The notes beneath the pieces were generated by a model that made no database searches, was not told where the DNA came from, and saw only the letters and a list, made by a program, of their open reading frames with translations. Below are positions 51,853 to 61,619 of a stretch of DNA of 64,000 nucleotides, piece by piece. The translations under genes and the position numbers were made by a program. This stretch comes from Coriobacteriaceae bacterium. Its GTDB lineage: Bacteria; Actinomycetota; Coriobacteriia; Coriobacteriales; Coriobacteriaceae. The first letter of the stretch is position 1, and each line of letters begins with the position of its first letter. The DNA lies in assembly GCA_902364975.1 (NCBI GenBank), contig CABJFQ010000001.1:248001-312000 (forward strand), read 5' to 3'.

Positions 51853-54306
51853 ATGCGGCATGTGCATATTCATGTGACGGGCATTGTGCAGGGCGTTGGC
51901 ATGCGGCCATTTGTGTATCGCGAGGCTATGGCGCATGGCATCTGTGGCTGGGTGCTCAACGCGGGCGATGGCGTACACATCGAGGCGCATGCTTTGAGCG
52001 AGGCGCTCGACGAATTTGTCACCGCGCTGTCGGAGCACGCGCCGGCCGCAGCCCGCGTTGAGCATGTCGCTGTTGCAGACCTGGAGCCCGACGCTTGGGA
52101 TGCCGACGATGAGCAGGTCTTTCGTATTGTAGCGTCACAGGATCAGACCGTGCACACGACGCTCATCTCCCCCGATATCGCCACCTGTGACGACTGCCTG
52201 CGCGAACTGTTCGACCCCGCCGACCGTCGCTATCACTACCCCTTTATCAACTGCACCAACTGCGGGCCGCGCTTTACCATCATCCGGTCGCTGCCTTATG
52301 ACCGAGCGGCCACGTCGATGGATTGCTTTCCTATGTGCCCCGAGTGCGCTGCAGAGTATGGCGACCCGCTTGACCGGCGCTTTCATGCGCAGCCCGATGC
52401 CTGCTTTGACTGCGGGCCACATATTACCTGGCGCGAGGCGGCGGGCGACATGGAGCTCGAGGGCTCGGGGGCGATGCCGGCCGTCGGCAGCACGCGCGAA
52501 ACCAGCGATGCCATTATTGACCGCTGTGTCGAGCTGCTGGCCAGCGGCGGTATTGTCGCCATCAAGGGGCTGGGCGGATTCCATCTGGCCTGCAACGCCG
52601 CCAATGAGCAGGCGGTGGTCGAGCTGCGCCGTCGCAAGCGCCGCAGCAACAAGCCGCTTGCCGTTATGGTGCGCAGCCTTGCCGATACTGAACGCCTGTG
52701 CCATGTCGATGATGCCGAGCGCGACTTGCTGGCCGGCAGCATCCGCCCCATTGTGCTGCTGCGCCGCCGTGTTGTTGGCGAGGGAGATTCCCCCGACGGC
52801 CTTACACTCGCGCCATCCGTCGCGCACGATCTACCCGATCTCGGCGTCATGCTCCCCTATACACCGCTTCAGCATCTGCTGCTTGCAGCTGCCTCGTCGC
52901 ATGGCATGCACGCGCTGGTCATGACCAGCGGAAACCTGAGCGAGGAACCTATCGAGACCGACGATGCCCTTGCATGGGAACATCTTGTTGCCGCCGGCAT
53001 CGCCGACGCGCTACTTGGCAACGACCGTGCGATTCTCTCACGCTACGACGACTCCGTGGTACGTGTGGTCGACGGCACCGTCATGCCTGTGCGTCGCGCA
53101 CGCGGATATGCGCCGCAACCGTTGTCGCTGCCGGCGCTCGACGGCACTGCACCCTGCGTGCTCGCCTGCGGGCCGCAGCAAAAAGCCACGATCGCGCTCA
53201 CGCGCGAGGACGCCGACGGCCATGTGGCCTGTTTTGTGTCGCAGCATATCGGCGATGTCGAAAACGGCGCGACCTTCGATGCCTGGAGCGCCGCCCGCGC
53301 ACGTCTAGAAAACCTCTTTGACCTGACGCCTGCCGCCCTGGCATGCGACATGCATCCCAACTATCTATCGAGCCAGTGGGCGCGTGAGCGGGCACGGGAG
53401 CACAGTCTGCCGCTAATCGAAATCCAGCATCATCATGCGCACATCGCGAGCGTAATGGCAGAGGCGATTGTCGCTGGCCGGATTGCGCCTGATGCACGCG
53501 TCCTCGGTATTGCCTTCGATGGTACGGGTGCCGGCACCGACGGCACCATATGGGGCGGTGAGTTTCTTATCGCCGGCCTTGCCGATTTTGAACGCGCCGC
53601 GCACCTGCGCACCTGGGCGCTGCCAGGCGGAGCCACATCCGTGCGCGATGCCCGGCGCAATGCCTTTGCCCTGCTGAGCGAGCTCGGCCTGCTCGAGCAT
53701 CCGGGTGCCGCGGGGCTATTGGGCACCCTCGACGAGCAAACACGCAGCGTGACAGCCACCATGATCGAGCGCGGCATCAACAGCCCGCGTACCAGCAGCA
53801 TGGGGCGTCTCTTTGATGCCGCGGCAGCGATTCTGGGCATCTGCGACAAGGCAACCTACGAAGGCGAACCCGCCATAGAACTCGAAGCCGCCGCCTGGCG
53901 CGCGCTCGACGGTAAGACCGTTCGTCTCGACGGCAATCATACGGGCGTATTCACGTCTGCCGACGACTCCCCCATCTTGGACCCCCAACCGCTCATCGAA
54001 GCTCTTCTGAATGGAATCGAGGCAGGCGCGCCGGCCGACAGGCTCGCGCTCGACTTCCATATCGCCATCGTGCGCTCTTCGGCACGAATCGCACGCGAAA
54101 TCTGCGCGCGCGAAGGCCTCGATACCGTCGCGCTCTCGGGCGGTGTGTTCATGAACCGGCTTTTGCTTCAGCTCCTTACCCACGAACTCAAAGACGCCGG
54201 TCTTGCCGTCTTGGTCCCCCACGCTGTACCCGCCAACGACGGCTGCATCGCCTACGGTCAGGCCGCCATCGCTCGCGCTCGCCTCGCGCAGACGGCGTTG
54301 CGATAG
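51853..54306 (+). CDS. hypF: carbamoyltransferase HypF
   Basis: About 817 residues. Order: acylphosphatase domain (1-90, VHIHVTGIVQGVGMRPFVY), two zinc-finger-like parts (CDDCLRELFDP, CTNCGPRFTI, CPECAAEYGDP, CFDCGPHI), YrdC-like domain (about 210-390, GIVAIKGLGGFHLACNA) and a Kae1-like carbamoyl transfer domain (IEIQHHHAHIASVMAE, IAFDGTGAGTDGTIWGGEFL, ALSGGVFMNRLLLQLL). It makes the carbamoyl group for the CN ligands of [NiFe] hydrogenase with HypE. GGGGAAG precedes ATG 51853. Confidence 0.96.
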   Translation: MRHVHIHVTGIVQGVGMRPFVYREAMAHGICGWVLNAGDGVHIEAHALSEALDEFVTALSEHAPAAARVEHVAVADLEPDAWDADDEQVFRIVASQDQTVHTTLISPDIATCDDCLRELFDPADRRYHYPFINCTNCGPRFTIIRSLPYDRAATSMDCFPMCPECAAEYGDPLDRRFHAQPDACFDCGPHITWREAAGDMELEGSGAMPAVGSTRETSDAIIDRCVELLASGGIVAIKGLGGFHLACNAANEQAVVELRRRKRRSNKPLAVMVRSLADTERLCHVDDAERDLLAGSIRPIVLLRRRVVGEGDSPDGLTLAPSVAHDLPDLGVMLPYTPLQHLLLAAASSHGMHALVMTSGNLSEEPIETDDALAWEHLVAAGIADALLGNDRAILSRYDDSVVRVVDGTVMPVRRARGYAPQPLSLPALDGTAPCVLACGPQQKATIALTREDADGHVACFVSQHIGDVENGATFDAWSAARARLENLFDLTPAALACDMHPNYLSSQWARERAREHSLPLIEIQHHHAHIASVMAEAIVAGRIAPDARVLGIAFDGTGAGTDGTIWGGEFLIAGLADFERAAHLRTWALPGGATSVRDARRNAFALLSELGLLEHPGAAGLLGTLDEQTRSVTATMIERGINSPRTSSMGRLFDAAAAILGICDKATYEGEPAIELEAAAWRALDGKTVRLDGNHTGVFTSADDSPILDPQPLIEALLNGIEAGAPADRLALDFHIAIVRSSARIAREICAREGLDTVALSGGVFMNRLLLQLLTHELKDAGLAVLVPHAVPANDGCIAYGQAAIARARLAQTALR

Positions 54307-54437
54307 GCTGTTTTGCCAGCCTGCGCGCCGCCGTCTCACAGGTGTAACGCGTTTGCTCGTGACTCCCGCGAGCGCTACCATCAACTGATGGGTAATTAGG
54401 CGCCTATCCAGCGCAAAACGTATAAAAGGGGAACATT

Positions 54438-54698
54438 ATGTGCCTTGCCGTTCCCGGTAAAGTGGTCAAACGCGACGACGACCTTAAGGCGACCGTCGAC
54501 ATGATGGGCATCGAGCGCCCCGTTTCGCTGCGCCTCGTGCCGACGGCACAGGTAGGCGACTATATTCTCGTGCACGCCGGCTTTGGCATTCAGATTGTCG
54601 ACGAGCAGGAAGCCCAAGAGACACTCGAGCTCGTCAATACCATGACCGAGCTGGCCAAAGAGGACCAACTCGCCACCAACCCAGCCGAGGCATACTAG
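54438..54698 (+). CDS. hypC: hydrogenase assembly chaperone HypC
   Basis: An 86-residue protein starting MCLAVPGKVV, where the N-terminal Cys-2 of HypC binds the Fe(CN)2CO group. It works with HypD. The stop overlaps the GTG start of hypD (TAGTG). The C-terminal ~12 residues are a short extension. Confidence 0.95.
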   Translation: MCLAVPGKVVKRDDDLKATVDMMGIERPVSLRLVPTAQVGDYILVHAGFGIQIVDEQEAQETLELVNTMTELAKEDQLATNPAEAY

Positions 54699-55810
54699 TG
54701 GCGGCGGCGCAGCCGGTTCGCTCCGGTATCGACTTTTCGGCATTTCGCGACCCCAAGCTGGCCCGCGAGCTCATCGATCGTATTCATGAGCTTGTCGGCA
54801 ACCGCAGCATCAACCTTATGGAAGTCTGCGGTACGCATACCGTGAGCATTGGCCGCTATGGCTTTCGCTCCATTATGCCGACGGGGCTCAAACTGCTAAG
54901 CGGCCCGGGGTGCCCCGTTTGCGTCACCGCCAACCGCGACATCGATCACGCAATCGCGCTTTCCAACATGGACGGCGCCATCATCACCACCTTTGGCGAC
55001 ATGATGCGCGTGCCCGGATCGTCCACCTCGCTTGCCGCGCAAAAGGCGGCGGGGCGCGACATCCGCATCGTCTACTCTCCGCTCGACGCACTCGACATTG
55101 CCAAGCAAAATCCCGAACGCCCGGTCATCTTTATGGGCGTCGGCTTTGAGACCACAACGCCCACCATTGCCGCCGCTATCCTGGAGGCCGACGCGCGCGG
55201 GCTCCAGAACTTCTCGGTCTACTGTGCTCACAAGACCACGCCGCCGGCTCTGCGTGCGATCTCCAACGACCCCGAGACGACCATCGACGGCTTTATCCTG
55301 CCTGGTCACGTCGCTACCATCACGGGCCTGGCACCCTTTAGGTTTTTGGTCGATGAGTTCGAGACCCCCGGCGTGGTCACGGGATTTGAGCCGGTCGATA
55401 TCTTGCAGGGCATCAGCATGCTGGTCCAGATGGTTGTCGAGCACAGGCCCGCAATCGACAACGCCTACCGCCGCGGCGTCAACGCTGACGGCAACCCCGT
55501 GGCACGCCAGCTGGTCGAGCAGGTGTTTGAGCCGTGCGACACCACGTGGCGCGGGCTGGGACCGATTGCCAACTCGGGTCTTTCCATCCGACCCGAATTC
55601 GCGCGCTTTGATGCCGGCGCCCGCTTTGACGTGCCCATTGAGGCGACGGTCGAGCCGCGCGGGTGCCGCTGCGGCGACGTGCTGCGCGGTGCCATCACGC
55701 CGAGCGACTGCCCATTGTTTGGCCGCACCTGCACGCCCGAGCACCCCGTCGGCCCGTGCATGGTGAGCTCCGAAGGCAGCTGCGCGGCGTACTACCGCTA
55801 CCGCGACTAA
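54698..55810 (+). CDS. hypD: hydrogenase formation protein HypD
   Basis: A 370-residue FeS protein with the HypD signatures EVCGTHTVSIGRYG, LLSGPGCPVCVT, IFMGVGFETTTPTIA, FILPGHVATITG and the C-terminal cluster Cys (RGCRCGDVLRG, CTPEHPVGPCMVSSEGSCAA). HypD holds the iron while HypE/F add CN. Translation starts at GTG 54698, coupled with hypC. Confidence 0.95.
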   Translation: MAAAQPVRSGIDFSAFRDPKLARELIDRIHELVGNRSINLMEVCGTHTVSIGRYGFRSIMPTGLKLLSGPGCPVCVTANRDIDHAIALSNMDGAIITTFGDMMRVPGSSTSLAAQKAAGRDIRIVYSPLDALDIAKQNPERPVIFMGVGFETTTPTIAAAILEADARGLQNFSVYCAHKTTPPALRAISNDPETTIDGFILPGHVATITGLAPFRFLVDEFETPGVVTGFEPVDILQGISMLVQMVVEHRPAIDNAYRRGVNADGNPVARQLVEQVFEPCDTTWRGLGPIANSGLSIRPEFARFDAGARFDVPIEATVEPRGCRCGDVLRGAITPSDCPLFGRTCTPEHPVGPCMVSSEGSCAAYYRYRD

Positions 55811-55858
55811 CCCGGACGCGCCCGCATGCTGACACCACCCACGATTGGAGTTTTCGAT

Positions 55859-56893
55859 ATGTCCCGTACTGCCACCGATAGCACTGTCCTGCTGGGCCAC
55901 GGCTCCGGCGGCCAGATGATGAAGCGCATTATCGATGAGGTCTTTCTGGATGCCTTTGGGTCGCCCGAGCTGCTTGCGGGCAACGATGCTGGTGTCGCCG
56001 CGCTGCCCGCAAGCGAGCGAATCGCCATGTCGACCGACAGCTTTGTGGTAACGCCGCAGTTCTTCCCCGGCGGCAATATCGGCCGCCTCGCCGTATGCGG
56101 AACCGTCAACGACGTCGCGACCTCGGGCGCTAACGTGCGCTACCTCTCATGCGGCTTTATCCTCGAAGAAGGCTATCCCATGGACAAGCTGCGCCAGATC
56201 GTGCAGACCATGGCCGAAACGGCGCGCGAGGCGGGCGTGAAGATTATCACCGGCGACACCAAGGTGGTCGAGCGTGGCGGTGCCGACGGCGTCTACATCA
56301 ATACCGCCGGCGTGGGCGAGGTGCCCGCGGGCGTGGCGCTCAGCGGCGCCAACTGCCGCCCCAGCGACGTCATCCTGGTCTCAGGCACGCTAGGCGACCA
56401 CGGCATCGCCATCATGAGCCAGCGCGAGGGCTTGGCGTTTTCGAGCGCGATTGAAAGCGACGCCGCACCGCTCAACCACCTGATTGCCGATGTGCTCGCC
56501 GCCGCCCCCGACACACGCTGCTTCCGCGACCCCACGCGCGGTGGCCTGGCCTCGACGCTTAACGAGTTTGCCCAGGCCAGCGATGTTGCCATGGAAGTTG
56601 ACGAGGATGCCGTGCCCGTGCGCCCCGACGTGCAGGCCGCCTGCGAGATGCTCGGCTACGATGTGCTGCAGGTGGCAAACGAGGGCAAGATGGTCGCCGT
56701 GGTGCCTGCTGAGCAGGCCGATGCCGCGCTGGCCGCCATGCGCGCCGCCCGCTACGGCGAAAACGCCGCCATTATCGGTCGCGTGCTGCCGCTTGCCGAG
56801 GACGCCCGCCCCGCTGTGCGCGTGCGCACCGGCTGGGGATCGACCCGCATCCTCGACATGCTCGTGGGAGAGCAGCTGCCTAGGATTTGCTAG
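55859..56893 (+). CDS. hypE: hydrogenase expression/formation protein HypE
   Basis: About 344 residues, AIR-synthase-like fold. Signatures: LLGHGSGGQMMKRIIDEVF, AMSTDSFVVTPQFFPGGNIG, GTVNDVATSGANVRYLSCGF, and the C-terminal PRIC motif whose Cys accepts the carbamoyl group to form thiocyanate. It dehydrates thiocarboxamide to thiocyanate with ATP. TTGGAG precedes ATG 55859. A strong hairpin follows the gene. Confidence 0.96.
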   Translation: MSRTATDSTVLLGHGSGGQMMKRIIDEVFLDAFGSPELLAGNDAGVAALPASERIAMSTDSFVVTPQFFPGGNIGRLAVCGTVNDVATSGANVRYLSCGFILEEGYPMDKLRQIVQTMAETAREAGVKIITGDTKVVERGGADGVYINTAGVGEVPAGVALSGANCRPSDVILVSGTLGDHGIAIMSQREGLAFSSAIESDAAPLNHLIADVLAAAPDTRCFRDPTRGGLASTLNEFAQASDVAMEVDEDAVPVRPDVQAACEMLGYDVLQVANEGKMVAVVPAEQADAALAAMRAARYGENAAIIGRVLPLAEDARPAVRVRTGWGSTRILDMLVGEQLPRIC

Positions 56894-56982
56894 CGGCTGC
56901 TCTGCAAGCTGCCCAGCATCCGGCCACAATCGGCCCGCCCATTTTCACTGGGACGTTGCCCCACTCAAACTGTGGGGAGATG

Positions 56983-57023
56983 GAAGGGCCCTCCTGCCGA
57001 GCTAATCGGCAGGAGGGCCCTTC
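56983..57023. terminator. hairpin between convergent hypE and surface protein genes
   Basis: GAAGGGCCCTCCTGCCGA (56983-57000) pairs perfectly with 57006-57023. The T-tracts are weak on both sides, but the position between convergent genes supports a terminator. Confidence 0.75.
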
Positions 57024-57074
57024 GCTTTGCAAGACCATACTCCTTGCAGTATTTACCTGGTAGGCAGAGGCTCG

Positions 57075-59540
57075 CTACGCCGCGCGGCGTTTGGTGTAGA
57101 CAAACCAGCCGCCGACGGCCCCGATACCGACGATGCCCACGGCAACGCCAGCGATAGCAAAGCCGTTTGAACCCGCGTCCGCAGCCTTGTTGGCGGCGCC
57201 GGCGCTCAACACGGCGGTCTTGCCGGACGTGCCCGACTTTTTGGCGCTCTTGTCTGTCTTACCGGCGACGGAAGACTCCGTCGAATCCTTCTTGCCGGAT
57301 TCAGTCTCGACCTTGGAATCACCAGCTGCCTTGGCGCCCTCGCTCGAGGAAGCACCGGCCATCTTGGCGGCCACAGGAGCCATCACGGCCGCAAAACCGC
57401 CGGTTCCGTTGCCGGCACCGCTGGCCGACCCGGTACCCAGCGTCAGAACGCCCGGCGCCACCGTGGGCTTCTGCGGGTCCTTGCTGCTCGAGCCCTTGCC
57501 CGCCGTCACGGCCGTCTTCCAGGCAATCGTCTCTCCCGAGGAGACACGATACGTCGTGAGCGCGCGGAGCGCCTGCTCGGTCGCCATGCCGTTGGCCGCG
57601 CCGCCCTTGCTGTGCGCATAGCCGTTGCCGCCGTCCACGCGGTACAGGTCCAGCGCGCAGACCACGTTGGTCACAGCATTTGCAAACCCGTTGACGGGGT
57701 TGGCCGGGTCTCGGTCGAGCGAAAGCAGCGCGAGGATCACCTGGGCATTGGCCTCGGCAGAGCCGAAGTCACAGGTACCCGCGCTCATCTTGACCTTGAG
57801 GTAGGAGAGGCCGTTCTCGATGGCAGCATCGACCTTGGTGTCGCCCGCATAGGGCGCCACGGCCTGGATCGCCATGGCCGTCAGGTCCACGTCGCCCAGC
57901 CGCGCACCTTCCACAGCGTCGCCGCTACCGAGGAGCTCACAGACGGCGTCCACGAGGCTCGCGCGCGTCCAGGCGGAACCGGCGGGTGCATCCGAGCCGC
58001 TCGCATTGAGCGCCATCAGCGCGAAGATTTTCTCGTTGGCGCGCATCATATCGGTGCGACTGCAAATGAGCTCGACCAGGTTGACGCCGTCATAGTCGGT
58101 GATGTCCTCGCCGATGGCGGAGAGAGCCAGCGCCACACGCTCGGTCTCGGTCAGAGCGCAGGTCGCGCTCCCCCACTCGGCCTTGTGCTCGGCCAGCGAG
58201 GCATGGTAATTGTCGAGCAGCCCGGAATCGATCGTGCGGCCCGCCTTGGCAAAGTCGTAAATCTCCCACTCGTCGCCGTACTGGAAGGCGTCAGAGCTGC
58301 GGTGTGCGTCGATGAACGCAGCAGCAGCATCGATGCCCGCCGAGGCGGACTCACTCGTAGCGGGGCTCGCGGCCACGCCGGCCACGGTGATGGTAAGTGT
58401 CACGGGCTCGGCGCCGGCGGTCGCGTCTACCGGCGTACCCGTCGCGATCACCGTGCCGGCCGAAAGCGCCGTCACCGTGTAGTCACTCGAGGCCACGTAC
58501 AGGCCGTCATCGGGAGCGCCGTCAACGTGCTTCCAGGCACCCTTCTCGTTGCGGTCGATGCCCACGATACCCGAGGCGTCCTTGCCGTCGAGTGTCTTGA
58601 ACGTCCAAGTGAGGCCGGGTTCGGTCACGCTCCAGCCGTCCGCGTCGTTCTTGCCGGTAAAGGCCAGGTCGAGCTTTTGCGCCGAGCCGGCCTTGAGGTA
58701 GAGGCTGTCCGTGCCGGCCGTCACGCTGGCAAGCGGATTTTGGTAAGCATAAGTCACGTCGCACGACGCGCTGATGACCTTGCCATCGGCGTCCGTGTCG
58801 GGCAGCGTCGCGGTAAACGTGGTGGTGCCAGCCTTGTACGCCGTGTAGCCGATCTCGCCCGCGGTGGTGTAGGCCGCCACGGCAGGATCGCTGCTCGTCA
58901 CGGTAAAGTTGTCGCGGTTGGTGGCGTTGTCGGGCACCACCACCGGGCGTGCGTGATCGGTCAAAAACGCGCCGCGCTCGGAGAGTGGGCTGCGGCCCTG
59001 CAGGTAGACGGTGGCGCCGTCCTCGTTATAGCCCATCGAGATGGACGTGGCGGCCACGGCTTCTGACGTCAGCGTCACGCTCTTGGAGCCGGCGCCCGCA
59101 GATGCGGCGTCGCGCGGGGTAACGGTGATCGTGGCACTGCCGGCATGCTTGAAGTAAAAGCAGGCCGAGTAGTCGTTGCTGTAGATGGTCGTAGGATCGC
59201 TCGAGGCAAAGTGGAAGCGGCTGAACGAGACGGGCACGTACTCGCCCTTATCGGCGTCGACGTAATGCACGCGAATCTCGAGGTTGCGCACCTCGGAGCC
59301 CTGGACGGTAGCCGCACCATCGGTCACGTTGCTCACGGTGCCGTCGGAGGCACGATACCACAGCTCAAAGTCGTCGAACTGCTTGGCCTTGGCCTTGATC
59401 TTGATGGTAGCCACGGTCTGCTCGGAGCCATCGACCTTGCGCTCGGTGGCGGTCACCGTGCCGGTAGCGTTGTCGTAGACGTAGAGCTCTCCCGTGGACT
59501 CGTTGATGCCGATGTTGCCGCGGTTGGCGTCATCGGTGCC
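57075..59540 (-). pseudogene. C-terminal half of cobalamin-regulated surface protein, after an in-frame TAG
   Basis: This frame continues the upstream gene exactly, separated by only one TAG codon (59541-59543): the next residues read GTDDANRGNIGINESTGELY. The region holds beta-rich Ig-like domains (59.4-58.4 kb), a helical repeat region (about 58.36-57.54 kb: DVDLTAMAIQAVAPYAGD, EANAQVILALLSLDRD, GMATEQALRALTTYRV) that resembles alpha/alpha-barrel domains of transcobalamin and related prenyltransferase-like folds, then a Ser/Lys-rich linker and a C-terminal anchor (AIAGVAVGIVGIGAVGGWFV ending KRRAA) without an LPXTG motif. As the protein would lack a start after the stop, this half is probably silent unless the stop is read through. 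Confidence 0.7.
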
Positions 59541-61619
59541 CTAGGTGATGGTGCTCGTGGCCGGGACGCCCTTAAGTGCAAAGACGCCAAGTTTGCGGTA
59601 GGCGTCCACAGCATCAGGCGAAACCTCGAGCATATGGCCGGCAACCGTCTGGCTGGTGCCGTCGTTGGCCGTGAAGCTCACGGTGTAGGCGTCGTCGGGC
59701 GCGGTGTCCTCGGGCGCCTGGTAGCTGTTGCCCGAGCCAAAGACCGGCGTGCCACTTTTATCGATACCCCAGCTGCTGCCGTTGGCGCCGCAGTTGGCGT
59801 TGATAAGATCGGCGAAGGCATCGGTGGCCATGTCGGCGGGGTCGACGGCATAGGAGTTGACGAGTGCCGAGGCGGGAGCGTCCATCTTGTTGGTGAGGAA
59901 TGCGCCCCAGTAGGTGTTAACGAGCTGGCCCGCGCTATAGGTCGCGAACAGCGCGCCCGCTGTGCCCTCGGAGGTCGACACGCAGTTGGACACGATGCCG
60001 CCGTCGAGCGTACGCGCAAAGCCCGCAACGCCCTTGCCGGTCACACTCGTGGAGCAGTTGAGCACGGCACCCTGAACCTTGTTGCCCAGGGGGCCGAACG
60101 CCTTGCCGTCCGTCGCCTGCTTGAGTTCACCGGAAAACGAGATGTTCTGCACCACGCCCGTAGAGGCAACGCCGTCCATGAGCGACTTCACGCCGCCACC
60201 GTTGGCGAAGGTGATGGTGTGGCCCTGGCCGTCGAGCGTGCCCGCGAGCATGCCCATGGGGGCAAAGAACCAGCTGTCATCGATGGTGATGTCGTTGTCG
60301 AGCACGTAGTAGGCGTCGGCGTCGGCGGGCTTGAACTTGTTTTCGAGGTCGCTCTGCGAGCTCAGGCGCACTACGTTCTGCGGCCGAGCCACGGGCTCGG
60401 TGGGCTTGGGCTTCTCGAGTGCGGCAATGGCATCGGTAAGCGTCTTGGTTGCAGCGTTGACCTCGGCCTGCTTGGCGTCATCGTTTGCGTAGACGTCTTG
60501 AGCGCTCACAAGGGCCTCGGCGAGCTTCGACCAGCTCTCGGCCGTGTAGTCGTTCTCGACCTTGGCGCTGGCGTCGTCGATGGCGGCCTTGAGGGCATCT
60601 TTGTTCACGACGACCACGGCGCTGCCCGAAACCAGCACGGGCAAACCGCCCCGTGCAGACCAGCTAAAGCCGGTGGCGGGGGCGTCGGTGTTGAGTTTGT
60701 CGACCGAGGCCTGGGTCTTGAGCTCGTCGGTCGAGATTTTGGTGCCGAAGGAAGAATCATTGCCAAAACCGCAAGCCTGGTCGCCCGCGGTGAAGAGGTT
60801 GTTGACCATAGCACCGGAGCTATACCGGCAAACGAGACCATGAGCGAAAAAGCCCGACATCGATCCGGAAACATAGGAGTTGATTACAGACCCACCGTTG
60901 AGCGTTCCCACCAGGCCACCGTAATCGGCCCAAGAGCCGCCATCGCTCAAAGCGACCGTCGACCAGCACATCTGCACGGTTCCCGAGCAATTGATCGCAA
61001 GGGCGCCCTCATAATCGCCCATGGTTGCCCGGCCCGTCACGCCCAGATTCTGCACTGTACCGGTCACGCTCTTCGCCAACGCCTTGCCGTTGAGCACGAT
61101 GCTATGGCCCCGGCCATCGAGCGTACCGGCCACGGTCTCGATCTGTTGGTCAGCCTCAAGGCTGATATTCGCCGCGAGCTTCACGACAGCCCCGGCCTCG
61201 ATGGTGGCAGGCAACTCATCGGCAGAAGAGACCGTCACCGTCTCGCCGGCCTTGGCGACACGCACGTCACGTGCCTGCTGAACATCGGCGTCGTCATCGT
61301 CGACGTTCACCGCGGCGGCGTTCTGCCCGTCCGCACTCAGCATGGCGGCAAGCCCCTCATCGGCAGACGGAGCAACGTCGGATCTTGCCTCGTCCGCCGA
61401 CGCCTCGGCGCCTTCAGCACCCGTCTGCTCGTCCGCAGTGAAACCCGACTCGTCGGCGTTCTCGGCAGTATCCGCCTGCTGCGAGGCCTGGGCCTGCGCC
61501 TGCACAGCGATCTCTGCCACGCCCTCGGCAAATGCCGACGTACCCGGCATCGACCAGACGAGTAGCACCGAGAAAGCAGCGGCTCCCAGGCGCTTGAGCA
61601 TAATGTTGTTTCGCGTCAC
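59541..61619 (-). CDS. N-terminal half of cobalamin-regulated secreted surface protein
   Basis: About 692 residues from GTG 61619 (AAGGAG upstream). A signal peptide (KRLGAAAFSVLLVWSMPGTS then AFAEG) is followed by an acidic stretch and a right-handed beta-helix-like region (GTLDGRGHSIVLNGKALAKS, YGGLVGTLNGGSVINSYVSG), a FIVAR-type helical repeat (AAIDDASAKVENDYTAESWS, AALEKPKPTEP), and a second beta-helix (GTLDGQGHTITFANGGGVKS). It ends at the TAG 59541-59543. A cobalamin riboswitch lies upstream (61795-61913), so it should be made only when B12 is scarce. Without its C-terminal half it has no visible cell-wall or membrane anchor and might be secreted. Confidence 0.75.
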   Translation of the reverse strand: MTRNNIMLKRLGAAAFSVLLVWSMPGTSAFAEGVAEIAVQAQAQASQQADTAENADESGFTADEQTGAEGAEASADEARSDVAPSADEGLAAMLSADGQNAAAVNVDDDDADVQQARDVRVAKAGETVTVSSADELPATIEAGAVVKLAANISLEADQQIETVAGTLDGRGHSIVLNGKALAKSVTGTVQNLGVTGRATMGDYEGALAINCSGTVQMCWSTVALSDGGSWADYGGLVGTLNGGSVINSYVSGSMSGFFAHGLVCRYSSGAMVNNLFTAGDQACGFGNDSSFGTKISTDELKTQASVDKLNTDAPATGFSWSARGGLPVLVSGSAVVVVNKDALKAAIDDASAKVENDYTAESWSKLAEALVSAQDVYANDDAKQAEVNAATKTLTDAIAALEKPKPTEPVARPQNVVRLSSQSDLENKFKPADADAYYVLDNDITIDDSWFFAPMGMLAGTLDGQGHTITFANGGGVKSLMDGVASTGVVQNISFSGELKQATDGKAFGPLGNKVQGAVLNCSTSVTGKGVAGFARTLDGGIVSNCVSTSEGTAGALFATYSAGQLVNTYWGAFLTNKMDAPASALVNSYAVDPADMATDAFADLINANCGANGSSWGIDKSGTPVFGSGNSYQAPEDTAPDDAYTVSFTANDGTSQTVAGHMLEVSPDAVDAYRKLGVFALKGVPATSTIT

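Noticed and set aside
59541..59543. TAG recoded as pyrrolysine or another amino acid
   Set aside because: TAG is used as a normal stop in several genes here, no pyl genes or SECIS-like reason is visible, and a nonsense mutation explains it more simply.
59145..61565. Long plus-strand frame (806 codons) opposite the surface protein
   Set aside because: Antisense shadow: no ribosome-binding site or domain, while the minus strand has a signal peptide, repeats and a riboswitch in front.
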